Assembly (NCBI RefSeq): GCF_022539665.2
Contig: NC_081333.1
Location: forward strand, 11,468,971-11,532,970
Length of the DNA stretch: 64,000 nt
Source: Daphnia carinata
Lineage: Eukaryota; Arthropoda; Branchiopoda; Diplostraca; Daphniidae
Reading direction: 5' to 3'
Positions 1 to 13,552 of this stretch are shown here, in pieces. Position 1 is the stretch's first letter; every line of letters begins with the position of its first letter. A program made the translations under genes and the position numbers. The notes beneath the pieces are model-generated. The model saw nothing but the letters and a program-made list of their open reading frames with translations. It did not search any database and was not told the origin of the DNA.

Positions 1-1124
<1,124 letters not shown>

Positions 1125-4100
1125 GTTTCCGAATTGTGCAATACAAATATAACAGCTGCTTCTCTGTCGTTTTCCGTAGAACATGCCCTAACATTTTTTA
1201 TGATATTTGATTACCTCTCCTAACATTTTGCCTTGGTCAGTTTGCTCGATTCCTAGTCGACTTCCCTAACGTTACCTAAAACCATTTCACGGTCGTTGAT
1301 CGGAGTAGTAAAATATTTAAGACGAAAATCTACTTCAGCTTTCATGTGATGATTTACGTTTAAACGCGGTGGTTCCCAATTTTGCCCGAATTTCCTGGAA
1401 ACCGGAGCGGCACTTTAGTCGCTGTCTTGCAAATGCAATCTCCGGAAAGTTGAATGCATTTCTCTGCGAATGTCTTTCATCGTGTTTCGTTACATTTGGC
1501 ACCCGTCGCACTAACCATTCTTCGTTACACATCGTCTTCTAGAACGTACCCGAAGAGATTAGTTTATTTCAACTGAAACTGCATTTTAAAAAGAAATAAT
1601 CGTTGTTCAAAAATTCCTACAGAGCGGGAACGCCATATTCTGGTGAATCAGATAAAGTTCAACAAAACGTGCCATACGGGATTTTTTCGGCATATTTGTT
1701 ACGATACCAACAAGTACGACTTTTGCACTTGTATGTTTCTCAGAACGTAGTCTACTTAAAGCCTTTCGATTTTTGTAATGCCGTATGTTTCTTTTGGACC
1801 TGTAAGGCTTTCAGCATTGCAACTCAGAATGATATTTCAGGACTTGAGTCATACGTTGTCTTTGACAACATAACATTTACGAATTTCATGAACTATAGTT
1901 ACGTCGTCAACGATTTTTCTAGCTAGTTAAACAAGCTACGAATTACAGTCAGCAAAATTCGAGACTGTTTAATCTTTATATCCTTCCTTCGAATTTTTGG
2001 CAGCCAATTTATGTGGATGCGTTATACACTAAAGACTAGAGAGATTAATGGGGTATGGAGTTCATATTAGAATACGAAATGAAGGAAAATAAGAATAGAA
2101 AAATGTAAATCATGTAACCAATAGCTTCCGCAGAATTGCTTCTCTCCAAAATTGACTTCTAAATTGGCTATACACACGACTAATTATTTCGGACAACATA
2201 AAAGGCAAAAAAATAGGGAAAGTAGATAGGAGAGTCTCGTACGAAATAACTGTGAGCCAGGTTTTAGAATAGAATTCGGTTTCCGGTCAACCAGCCGGAG
2301 AGTACGCAAACGATGAACAACATATGACTATAACATCACGACTGCTGTGTTCAATGAAAAGCGATTGCATCACAAGGGTAGAATCTGTAGCCATCAGTTA
2401 ATTTAAAGTCGACAGTATGTACGTAACTATCAAGGTAATGGTATTTTGAACTAAACTTGCATTGTCAATGTTTAATCGTGATCGATTATGGGCGAAGAAA
2501 AATGAAGGAGCCTGTCTAACACTAGTTGTATTATATTCAAACAAATGAAATTAATGGATATTTTGATCATTAACCGACTTTCTCTAACGTTTTTTTTCCT
2601 ATTTTTACCTGTCTAATAGTCTTTCCCGTGTTTAAAAATAACTTTGAAACGCCCCTTTTCTTTGGTACGTTCAGGTCGTGAATTTCTATGGTTAATAAGG
2701 CATTTCATCAGGTGATTGCACTGTATCGATTAAACAAGTTAAATCAACTTCAATTCCACTGCTTTGTTCGTTTTATTAACTGACGTTTGGCAGATTTCAG
2801 AAAAAAACATCAACTTCTTCATTCATTTTTAAGTTTAAAACGATCCTCGGCATAAATCGATACAACAACACTGAAAACGCCAATATTATATAAACTTCCT
2901 TTGTTAGCTTTATTGCCTCGCTAATCCACTAATGCACAAGACGTTTCAGAACTCCAACTTTCAATCCGCACCAACTTCAGCGCTCCTAACCAACGCTGTT
3001 ACCGTAAAATATCGATCGGCCTTTCTGCGACGTTTTATTGGATTTCGCCAATAGGGCTTTTCAAAAATTGTTCCCTCTATTGGAGAACTCGCCACTTGGT
3101 TATGATAAGCATTTATTCCTTTGACGATGATAACAATTGTTTTAAAGAAGATCCGTAACGCAGATGAGCTGACGAAAGCATTTCATTCTCTTTGTGTAAT
3201 GGATTCCGTCATTGTTCTAAACGAGACGATAACATTACGTTCGCATAAACTCTTCGTCTAGTCACTTCTCAGATATTGAAGAGGAAATTTCCAGATAACA
3301 ATCCACTCGAGTGTTCCGGTGGAAATTGAGCGGAAGAACACAGAAAGGAAAACTTGATTCGATAAAAGAAAAAAAAAAGCGACGTATTGACATAAACTTA
3401 CCCACGCTTTATTGAGGGTTTCCCGTCTATGGGGGAGAGCCAAAAAAAATTTTGCTCTTGAAAAAACTTTGGCGATTGGAGGGAAAGAAAATCCTAACGG
3501 TTGTCTAAAAAAATAAACCGATCGCTATCCCTTTTTACGGATCGTTCAATCTCCTGTTATCTTCTTTTCTGTTGCACGAGACATCTTTGTGTATCATGCA
3601 AATAAACTCCCACATCGAGTGTGATACTCATCCGTAATCTTAACGGGAAAACACGTATATGCTTGCATAGCAATCGTTTGAGAAAAAAAGAGGAAATGTG
3701 TCTAGCACAAGAGGAAGTCTCTTTTCTTTTAACCAATTATGCTCAACCCGCTTTAAAATTTTCTTTAATGTTCGAATTGAAAAAAAAAAGTGCGCACATG
3801 CACGCGTATTCTTGTAGACGACGGTACACGAAACATTTATTAAAGTGCATGTTTGGATAACGAATAGACATAGTACCTGTGATAAAATGAAAAACAAGTT
3901 CTAGCCATTAAGGCTTTTTACGGAAAAAAACAAACATTGTTTAAAGGAAAACAAAAAACTTGAAGAAGAAGTCCAGGCTGTTTTGCATCAGACAAAAAGG
4001 TTGTGGTGGTATACATCTTATAGCTGGTTAACGTAAACTGAGCATAAGAATTGACTAGGAACAATTTCTGACGACACGCTTAAGGAAAACATTCAAGAAA

Positions 4101-7100
4101 GAAAACTAATGAATCATCAAACTTTTCTTTCGTTGTCGTTCTCTGTTTTTCTGGTGTAGTTTATTCGTTGATTGTGACTATGGCTAAGTGAATAGAACTC
4201 TGTTTAGTTTTCTTTAATTGGCTACGTAGAAATGGCGAAATTTGATGGCAAATGACAAGCGAACGTTAGAAACCTCATGAATGTTATCGGATATCAGATG
4301 GAGGAAGATCTTTCATGTAAAATCTAAAAGAAAAAAAACTAAAACTTGTCTCCCTGAAACAAAATCAAAGCTCTTCATACAAGACAGACTTTAGCTCAAT
4401 CTTTGTCCAAACTTTCACAATGGCCAATTTATAGGCTTTATCATTTTTCGGAATGTTATTCTTCTCTTTTGATACATACATGTTCTACGAAATCCCATTA
4501 TACTGTGTTTTTTTTTCTTTCTAGTTGCCCTAGCAAAGAAGCCCTTAGCTATTGAGTAAAAAAATTCCAAAATAGCTGAATATTTGTCTTCCACCTTAAT
4601 TGGATGTATACGTTATCTGTCTTACTATTTGTTATGCTCTTCCCTGTTCCAGGATGACCGTCAAAGAATAGCGTGGTTGCAAATAGATTGATATAAACAG
4701 TTCCGTGTATAAATGATTTGCGAAATAGACTGGCGCTCTGTTTTGCTCGCGTCACGACAAAATAAAATAATAAGATAAATAAAAAAAATATACGAAACGG
4801 CCACCGCCCTATCGATTCTGTATACATGTTCTAATCTTCGCATATACAGGGTCTTAGATGAGCTATGGGTCTTCACGCAGCAATGTCGTGCAGGCCGCTT
4901 GAAGAGGAGACCTTTAAACCAGCCTTCCGATCGATTTCTTTACACGTTCACATAGTAAATCTTGGAACAGTCTACTGATACCTTGTACATAGGTCTCTCC
5001 ATGTCCTTTTGATATTTGACAACGTCACGACTGGTTGCAGACGAGGTTAACCTATATTGATTGATCGTAGCGGTTGGTGTATGCAAACATGATTTGAACC
5101 TTTAGCTAACTGATTAAAAAATAGAGACAATCAACGTTTTTAAGCAACCAACTTTGGTGAGTCAAGTATTAGACAGACCCTTTTCATTTCAGCTCTTCGA
5201 GTTTTTTTTTTCTTTAAAGTGACATAAAAGCATATGCAGCCATAAGCTTTGAGGGTTTATACAACGGGCTGCTGTCATCCTACACGCTGTAATGAGGTTT
5301 TAAAGTAAACTTTGGTCGAGAAGCGTTTGGTTTGCAGCTTTATTATAGAATATAGCTTTTCTTCCAGGGTTTCATATACAACGTACATGTAGTTTCATAT
5401 CGATAATGATTGAAACCATCGCCCAAGGGGACGAGGATTATAAACGTCTAACAGGGCTTCCAGTTGCGGCATCACGCACTCCATGAAATGCGGATACTAT
5501 AAATGCACATACGAGCTGAGAAGATAATACACTTCAAACGTCAAGCCATTGACTGTTCCATGAAGTATTGGTGTATATATAACATCTTGGTAACACGTAT
5601 ATTGCTTTGTGTTTTATGATAAGAACTATTGGCTGAAGGAACTTACGACGAGTTAAATTTCTATTTGTGACTAACTTAACTTCATTAGCCATTTCTAGTG
5701 GCAGAATTCCAAATGCGTCATAAATTGCAAATAGTTTGGTATTTAACGATGAAATGCAAGGAAACGAGAATTTTTTTGAACCTCATGACCCCCATTTTGG
5801 TCCTTTCACGGTAATAGATAAATGTGCATTCAGCCACAATTGAACGTAAACATTTTACGTAAACCCGATGGGTAAACAATTTATATCGGTATTTGTATAA
5901 CCCTTTGAATTGAATTGTACATTAAACCTCCCTTTGTACCTAGAAAACCCTTGGGCATAAAAGAGGGGGTTTATAATACAACCGATTATATGTGTATAAC
6001 ATGAAGAATTAGTGTGGCGTCGTTCTTGTTTGTCCATTTTTTATTTAAAAGAAAATATCCCACAAGCTAGAACTTATTATAACTATTGAAGGTTTTTATT
6101 CCTAGATGTATGATTGTGTAATCATATAGCCGATGATTCAAATCGACTCAAGTCAAAGAACTTATCAAGGATTTCTTCGAAACGAGCTATTTTACGTGTT
6201 TCGTCTTACCCCAGAACTTTTTTAAACTCTACCTCTCGGCACAATTGTATAAGCATGTTTTTTTTTTAATGAAAAAAAAAGCACTAAACTCCTAAGCAAT
6301 TATAAAAAAAAATAAATAAATAAAAAAACAAATACGGATAAAAAAATATACGATGTACCGAAACGGCTAGTGCGTCAAAGAAATGTTTCTCGTTTTGGTG
6401 ATTTTGAGACACGACGTTCGGTCACCAGACGCTATCGAACACAAATTGTGTACAGTTTGTAGTCTTGTTTAACAACTTTCTGAGACACAAACTTACAGAT
6501 ATAAAAGAAACAAAAGTACAAAAGAATCGATTGTAGAAAACCTACAAATAAAATCTTTAAAAGGTTAAGGCTTAAATTTCAAGTGAAATAGATCGGTAAC
6601 GGTCGATGTATCTCCATCATACCATAAGCACAGTCTGCTTCACATAAAGAATCATGAAAACAAGATAGGATACGGGATTGTGGAAAGTCATCACTGGACA
6701 AAAGACGGCCGAAAAAAAAAATTCATTGTTCCGCATGAAATTCAATCATTTCACTTCCCAGCGTCTTCCACGACAACAACCAGATATAGGCGATCGCTCT
6801 TCTTCACATTCGTATACGTAATTCTGCTTGTTTTGCATTCAATTTTTCGCCCTAAATAAAATAAAAAGAAAAACAGCAATAAAATATTTTTGCTTTTCAA
6901 TTTTTTATCTACACATATAAAGATTTTATGGATCGACAGTGCACAGTGGTATATACATGGGCAATATCATAATGCTGTAGTTCGCATTATTATTATTAGC
7001 TGGCGGGCTATTATCCGCACGCGTAGTCACGTTAGACATTAATCATCACGAATGTCTGTGTCACTGCCTTACGTGCGAGTGAATCGACCCATACCACAAA

Positions 7101-8085
7101 ACAACTGAAGAAAGACTAATAGAGGGTAACTGAGTATGCGGCTATTATTATTCACAGCCAGCCAACTAAAGATGTAAAAAAGTGTCGAACATTTCCTACT
7201 AGGAGGACATATTCAATGCAACTCAAGTAGATGTTTGCGAACACTTTTATTTTGATTAATTCAAAAGGAAATATCATCTGAAAGCCCTTTACAGTTAACG
7301 TGCGTTGACACAGGACTGATTAATTTATCTTAAAAGGGCAACATTGATATTGAATAGATAGCGAACAGCACATAGTTTTGATCCGATTTTCTTTCAAGGC
7401 AGTCAAAGTTACAGCAACTCGCCGATGATGATAATACCGTTGGACTTCCTGGAAGCTACACGTAAGATGCACACGTATATAACAATGAAGACAACCAATC
7501 AGAAAAAAAAGAAGTGATGACATAATTAAATGATAATCCCATCACGACTTTCTGAAAGGACTTTGTGATGGCATATTGGGCTCTCGTCATTCAATCTTGT
7601 AACTGAATTATTTTCAACGAAGATTCATGTGAGGAGTCAAGGTAACAAGCGCGTCACTCTGTTAGTTTTTAAATTTTGCTGCGTATCGCTATGAGTCCCA
7701 CTGACGCTGAAACGGATAACCGAAACGAGATTTAAATTTTTAAATGAAGTTGATCTATAAAACCTGACTAGGAAACCCATAGAATGATTTCCACCCCCTC
7801 CCGATTTTCATGCCTTTGCCTTCCAAGTAATGTACTGTACATGGTTTCCTTGTGCGTCACGTAATCACATTATTCCGGATTTATTTCCATATCATCGGAT
7901 GAACAACAACTATCTGAACGCTCACCAATTGCACTACTATTTCAAAGACTGCGCTTCATGCTTCTTCTATGCTTCAATTTTTCAATATAAACAAGCTAGC
8001 GTTGGCCGTAACGGAGAAGGCGGAGATTTGAAAGTCGGTCCACTAGCCCCAATGTTTGGAATGTAGCTAGGGAACGTATTGATAA
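1125..8085. other. Long intergenic stretch, no supported gene
   Basis: About 7 kb of AT-rich sequence follows RECQL. Open frames here are short, have no recognisable domains and are interrupted by homopolymer A/T runs (for example near 3780-3795 and 6250-6340). I see no splice-linked set of coding segments on either strand. The first few hundred bases are the likely RECQL 3' UTR. Confidence 0.6.
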
Positions 8086-8158
8086 GCTTCCGTAGTGTAG
8101 TGGTTATCACGTCGGCTTTACACGCTGAAGGTCCTCAGTTCGATCCTGGGCGGAAGCA
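8086..8158 (+). tRNA. tRNA-Val (anticodon TAC)
   Basis: A 73-nt cloverleaf fits completely. The acceptor stem GCTTCCG pairs with CGGAAGC, with discriminator A. The D arm contains GTGTAGTGGTTATCAC, which is also box A. The anticodon stem TCGGC pairs with GCTGA (one G-T pair) around the loop TTTACAC, which places TAC at positions 34-36. The T arm is CTCAG, TTCGATC, CTGGG and forms box B. There is no intron. A T6 run at 8164-8169 is the expected RNA polymerase III terminator. The sequence resembles animal valine tRNAs throughout, so a functional gene rather than a decayed copy is likely. Confidence 0.95.
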
Positions 8159-11150
8159 AATTCTTTTTTCCACAAAATTTTTATTATAATAATTTTCCAT
8201 ATGAATGGATAGCTAAGGTTTGGCAAATTCGATTCAACAGACGTTCAGCGTAGTTCAACTACGGCTATATTTCAATAGTAATATGATCAGCAAAATGGAG
8301 TTTTATATCGAAGGGGTGACGGCTGTTCGACATCTGTATTAGTCATTTTTTTCCAGTTACGAGTCTTTTCGTCATAAAATAAAAAGAAAGGCATTCATAT
8401 ACACTCACCGTTGACATATACAACATACATCCCGGGTGTTTATTAGATCCGCCTGCAATCGTTGTTCTCCACTATGTCATTTGATTGATCTTTCCTTTTT
8501 TTGCGTTTTTATATCTAACCGCTCCTATATAACACGTTGCTGGTGTGTTTTTTTCTATTCGTACAGGCGTGGTTCCCTACGATTAGATACGTATAGCCGT
8601 CACCTAAATAATGTGGTGTCTATTACTTATGCATTATTCACACTCGCATGGCGTCCAAATTTTACTGCATACATAACACTTGTTCGATAATATGAGTGAA
8701 ATAAAGTATGCCCCCTCGTTTGACAATTCCCTCAACTTCTACGAGCTCAAGGCTATGGAGATAAAATGTGTAATATTTTTTTTTTCTAGGGTTGGATTGA
8801 AATTCAGGATTGAAATTCAGCCGTTTCACTTGCATCTGGCCGTGATGTAGTACGGCAGCATAACAGGCCAGAAAGATATAATCTATACGCTCAGAACATC
8901 CTGTGGGTTCTGACGTATCGTAAACTTTTGGTTTGCTATCTAACCAACGTCCGCGGGGAGACGCGATGGCAGTTAACACCGGTCTGATCGATGGTTGTGA
9001 TGTGCTACAAACTTAAGTCAATAGAACGGAGTATACTACACGCACCATCAGCATTCAATAATAATACACTCATATCCGTGTTGTGGCATCTGTAAGTATT
9101 CCGTGAATATTTAATAATGACATGGAACAGCGCATTATTAACTAGCACAAAGTGGCTTGTGCGTTTCAAAGGTCATATGTTGAGGTGGATCGTATGCAGT
9201 CGATAAAGTTGGATCAAATTATTCATGGGCGGTCGCGGGAAAAGAGTTGACGAAATCCTTTTTCGCAGTCGGAAATCTGATCGTTTTATTGTCTGCCAAC
9301 TGTCGTATTATGTTTAAATCTTTTCACAGACGCTGACCAGTCGGCTATTGTTTTTCTAGATTTTTCTTTTCAGACAGGACACCATCCGTCAAGGTGTTTT
9401 GAATATGCAAGCGTGAGACCGAACATCTTGCGGCGCGTGTGATGACGCACTTTGAGTGTCATCACTTGTCCGACTTCTCTTATTTATTTATATTCTTCTT
9501 TTAAATGATATCGCGTCTGTTGATTGAAAGTTTGTGCGAAATCTGTCGATGGCCGTGAAAAAAAAAAAAAATCAATAAATTATCGTATTTGTACAACGAG
9601 GTTAATCGGATTAGCTTTTCTTTATGTGGATGTAGGAAGAAAAGAATAACGGATGATTGACAAAACAGAATGAGTGTCTCTATTTTGGGGCAATTCTTTT
9701 TACTTGGGGTGTTTATACTTTTGTTTCCTTTTAAGAATATACTATACGACTATTGATTTCTTGACGTTTTCTCAAGTTACTGGAATTTCGAATGTGTTTG
9801 TTTGTCTCTAACGCGATATGGCTCTGTTCAGGATGTCTGGCTGCTTACGTAAAAGCCGACGCAATGTCGTATGAAAGATGACAGCGATCACAAAAATTCC
9901 AGACGTCATTTATGGCGAATTACACGCGCAGATCTGCGTGACAATCCGATCGCCTTAATTATGTTTTTCCTCCAAAATCCTCTCGCTTTATATGTGTATT
10001 CATTTTTCTGTTCAGTACCTTCAACATTTTTTACTTGTAAAAAAAAAGTTTGTTGAAATTCCATGTGATCCTTACATGCAAATAAGCTGAGAATGTTCTG
10101 TTGAAAGATCTTCATACACGGTAGGCTGAAATTGGATCCTTAAATTTCTCAAGTTGGTGTCCTTAACTCACACACACATTCGTCGGTGATACTGTCTTTA
10201 GGCATTAAAAAGATTTATAGTTTGTGTTGAGTTAAGATCATTCGTGTTTATATCACAGCCATACATTTTCAACAAATAGCATAACATGCATAAGCGACAT
10301 AAGATGTTGATCTTCTATCATACCAGCGCTTGATTACTCGACAAAAGCATCAGAGTAGATTAGTGCTTTATCTACTTATTGTACATAAAACTGACCCTTT
10401 AACTTAATTTAGATTTAATTAATTATTCGGAATATGTCGGGAGATTAAAATGTTCTAACTTATTAACAACTATGGCAGCGTATAGAAATTTAACGACTAT
10501 GGGTGCAACAATTTTTGGATGAGTGTATCGTATAAGTAACCTAAAGCTTTAGTGAATTGCGTGATATTCAAATTTTATGGACGATATTTTGTCTTGCCAA
10601 ACACGCAACGTGATGATGTAAGACATTGCGTTTCGTTTCGCACTGTTAATTTATATGCGCAATAACTCGACAACTGTGACCCATCGATCAGCCATACCGC
10701 TTCGTCTGTGCTCCGTAATCATGTTGTGTTATTACATCGGTAATTCACAGACTGAAAGGTCCATAGAATTATGAGTTCCTGCTTAGCATTGGACATTAAA
10801 ATATCGATTGGCAACGCAGGACAGTTTAATTACCTTTTTTTTTGCAAGCAAAACGAAAGTGCTTTGTTTTTTGAGGGGTCAACACGTCGATTTAACGTAC
10901 ACTAAATTTAGAGATACACATTGATGTCCTTTGTCTGCATTGCTTGATTAAACCGTTCTAAAACAAATAAAAAATGTCATTTGTTGATGTTTTACAAACT
11001 CAGCCCTGATTGAATTTCATAATGCGAAACACAAGTTGATGCGCGTGACGACGTTCATGCGCAACAGCAAATGAATAGAGGATTAAATACAACCAGCATT
11101 TCGGAATTGCGTGTAGGGTAAGAAACTAAGCCGACGAAGGGGAGTCGGCG
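8159..11150. other. Intergenic stretch with one weak coding-like fragment
   Basis: Mostly AT-rich spacer. The only coding-like segment is on the minus strand at about 8780-9010 and is listed separately. A 13-bp direct duplication (ATTGAAATTCAGG/C) lies at about 8795-8820. No splice-linked gene is seen. Confidence 0.5.
8780..9008 (-). pseudogene. Possible fragment of an endonuclease/exonuclease/phosphatase (nSMase-like) gene
   Basis: On the minus strand one frame stays open for about 75 codons after a possible acceptor near 9009. It reads plausibly as protein, including GCSERIDYIFLACYAAVL. The ERIDYIF core resembles the conserved RIDY(V/I)(L/F) strand of neutral sphingomyelinases and related EEP-fold enzymes. 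I see no initiator, no further exons carrying the catalytic His/Asp motifs and no good donor. The segment ends at a small tandem duplication and a poly-A run. It could be a relic exon or a chance frame. Confidence 0.2.
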
Positions 11151-11159
11151 CATCTACGC

Positions 11160-11505
11160 AATGTGTTTAAACTTTGCTTCTTTTTTTTCAGGACTGACGT
11201 GGGACCGGAGCGTGTCTGTCCGTTTCACGGGAGTCCAACCGCGTCGGTCGGTTGCGCATTGGCATCAGTCGTTGTCCGGCAGTCGGTAAGAGCTGCCGTA
11301 TTACATTCTTTCGGTTGTTATTTTCTTTCATCTGCGTTTGTTGTTCAAAGTTCAGAGTGTGCTGGACATTTATTTCGTTCCATAATACAACACTCCCGAA
11401 ATCCCCGCTCTTTTTTCATATCTCTGTAACGGATTTATCCGATTTCTGTCCATCCCATTGGCGTGATTGCCTCTAGTCGTGCCTCAATCCATCGTGTGCG
11501 GTGAG
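11160..11505 (+). promoter_or_regulatory. Candidate 5' leader exons/promoter region of the dopamine receptor gene
   Basis: This stretch is richer in G+C than its surroundings. It contains two good donor contexts with no linked coding frame: GCAGTCG|GTAAGA near 11287 and GTGCG|GTGAGT near 11501. A TCAGT motif, resembling the arthropod initiator, lies at about 11266. The nearest downstream gene on the same strand is the D1-like receptor, so these may be its untranslated first exons, joined by long introns. This is inference from splice signals and base composition only. Confidence 0.3.
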
Positions 11506-13552
11506 TAATTACTGGACGAGACAAAGAAAAAAAAAACTGGGAATTTATATTATCCTGGACGTTGACTAAGTACCGCGAGCGACACATTGTTTCTCATCTT
11601 CATCCAACAGGCGATGGAAAAAGTAAGCTGGCCCTTTCCGCCCCCTTTAATATGAAAGTTATCCAAATATAAATGAAGGCATTTCTCTTTCCGGAACTAA
11701 CGTTGAGACTAACGTTGTATAAAAAAATGAAGAGATTCAATCGTCAACTGCACAAGATACTTTGTGATCGTGCCGCGTGAATAGCCTTTTCTGGTGTCAA
11801 TAAAATAAAAGAGAAAACGGAAACTAAGTTTGCTACGTAGTTCTTTTTTTTTACTCTTGAGACGTCGTAATAGATTTAGAAGCAGTGCTTGCCCAAGAGG
11901 GTTCGTTATTTCCTGATGGTGTAGATCCTTCAGTCAAGTTGTGTGACCGTTGAAGATCTTCATGAAGAAAATACATAAGGTGCAAACTGACAAAAAGACA
12001 AGATTTCCGAAATATTCGCTATAAAGCCAAAAAAGGGACGTCCAATCGTTACGACAAACGAACCCGAAAGTCCAGTCAATTTGCCGATGGCTTGACGTTG
12101 GTCAACGTATGAGACTACACGAAAATGATGGTGTTTACATTTAAAATGGCCATGGCTGATCGATCGTCGGATTTGACGTCCAGCGACGATGGCCATTAAC
12201 GTGAAATTTTCTGCAACTTCCGTTAGTTGCTTACGCATCTATAAATGTCGTGGCTTTCTTTAACGCACAAGGACACGTGCGACTTAATACTGGCGTTTTA
12301 GTTTCAAAACTAGATCGACCTCGTTCGTTGCATTCACGTATTTTTGTAATGCCTAAAATACATGAAGCATAAACGTCCGTGTGTCACGATCCGCAGCGTC
12401 ACCTGAAACCGGATCGTCTATTTTGGGCAAATAGAAACATATTTTTTGAAAAAAATTGTGGAGGTATAGCGTAAAGTGAGGGATAAATGCGAGCTGTTCT
12501 GGTAGTTGGGGCTACCTTTACATAACACATCCACATAATGTGTCCGCTACCGTGGCAACGGCATTGTTACGATTTGCAAAAATGAAAAAGAATCTATAAA
12601 TAAAGAAGTTTTTATAATGTTTTGTCCCTCAAGAGTTTTATCATAAGCACGAGGTCACCTCTTTGACTTGTTGATCGAAAAGCTATAAATATTTTGTCGT
12701 GTCTGATCTCCCTAAAGTTCACGAGATGCGCTTCCAATGTGCACGTCCGCTCGGGTGGTCAGCGTATGTTAATGAAACTGGTGAAAAATCACGAGAGCAT
12801 GCACGAGTAATAATTCTATACTGAAGCCAGGATTTCCAGTTGAAGAGATCCCTCGTCTCCGCTCCAATACCTTATAAGCAATTGACACGTACGAACTTGG
12901 GCTTTGGAACCATCAAAATGAGAAAGCGCCTTCGAAATCAATCATTTGGAAATCTATTGTGCCTAAATAATTTTTTTTTCCTTTCTACCAAAGGGAAATA
13001 TTAATCGGTTAGCTATCATACAACAGGATGATAACTTATCGGATCAGAGCCCATTACTTAAAAAAACCGCCGGAAACATTTTTCTTTTACCTCTTATGAC
13101 TTGGAGGGTTTCAAATGCTGCCCGGCAATGGTTAATCATCTATAAAAAGAAAATAGATTTTTTTTTTAACCCTGGATACACATAGGACGGTAAAAGATAA
13201 CAATTTACATCCAGGGAGTAAGGAAAGCCAAGTCTGGCACAGCCATAACGACGAAAGTGGCGGTTGCCCTTGCGGAATTGAATTAAGAGCGCAGCTGCTT
13301 GGGAAAAAAAAGTATGGAAAGAGTGAAGAGTCACGTCCGCTCAAGCGATGACAAAACTTTTATGTCTTCGCTTCTTTGCACAGACAGTATTTTGAGAGAC
13401 AAATCGAAGCCTGTGTGTTCTTTCACGCCCCAATCGATAAAAAAAATGGCCGAAGCTGAAAAGGTGTTCCTCCTACACTTGACATTTCGTTGCTAATTTA
13501 GTTTTTTTTTAAGAAATAATATTAATAGTTTAATTCTTTGTTCATTTGATAG

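Noticed and set aside
8436-8690. 84-codon plus-strand frame after the tRNA
   Set aside because: No motif, Cys/Phe-rich from T-rich codons and no partner exons.
11960-12238. 92-codon minus-strand frame
   Set aside because: No recognisable motif, no splice partners and no sign of promoter or poly(A) signal; length is within chance for this composition.
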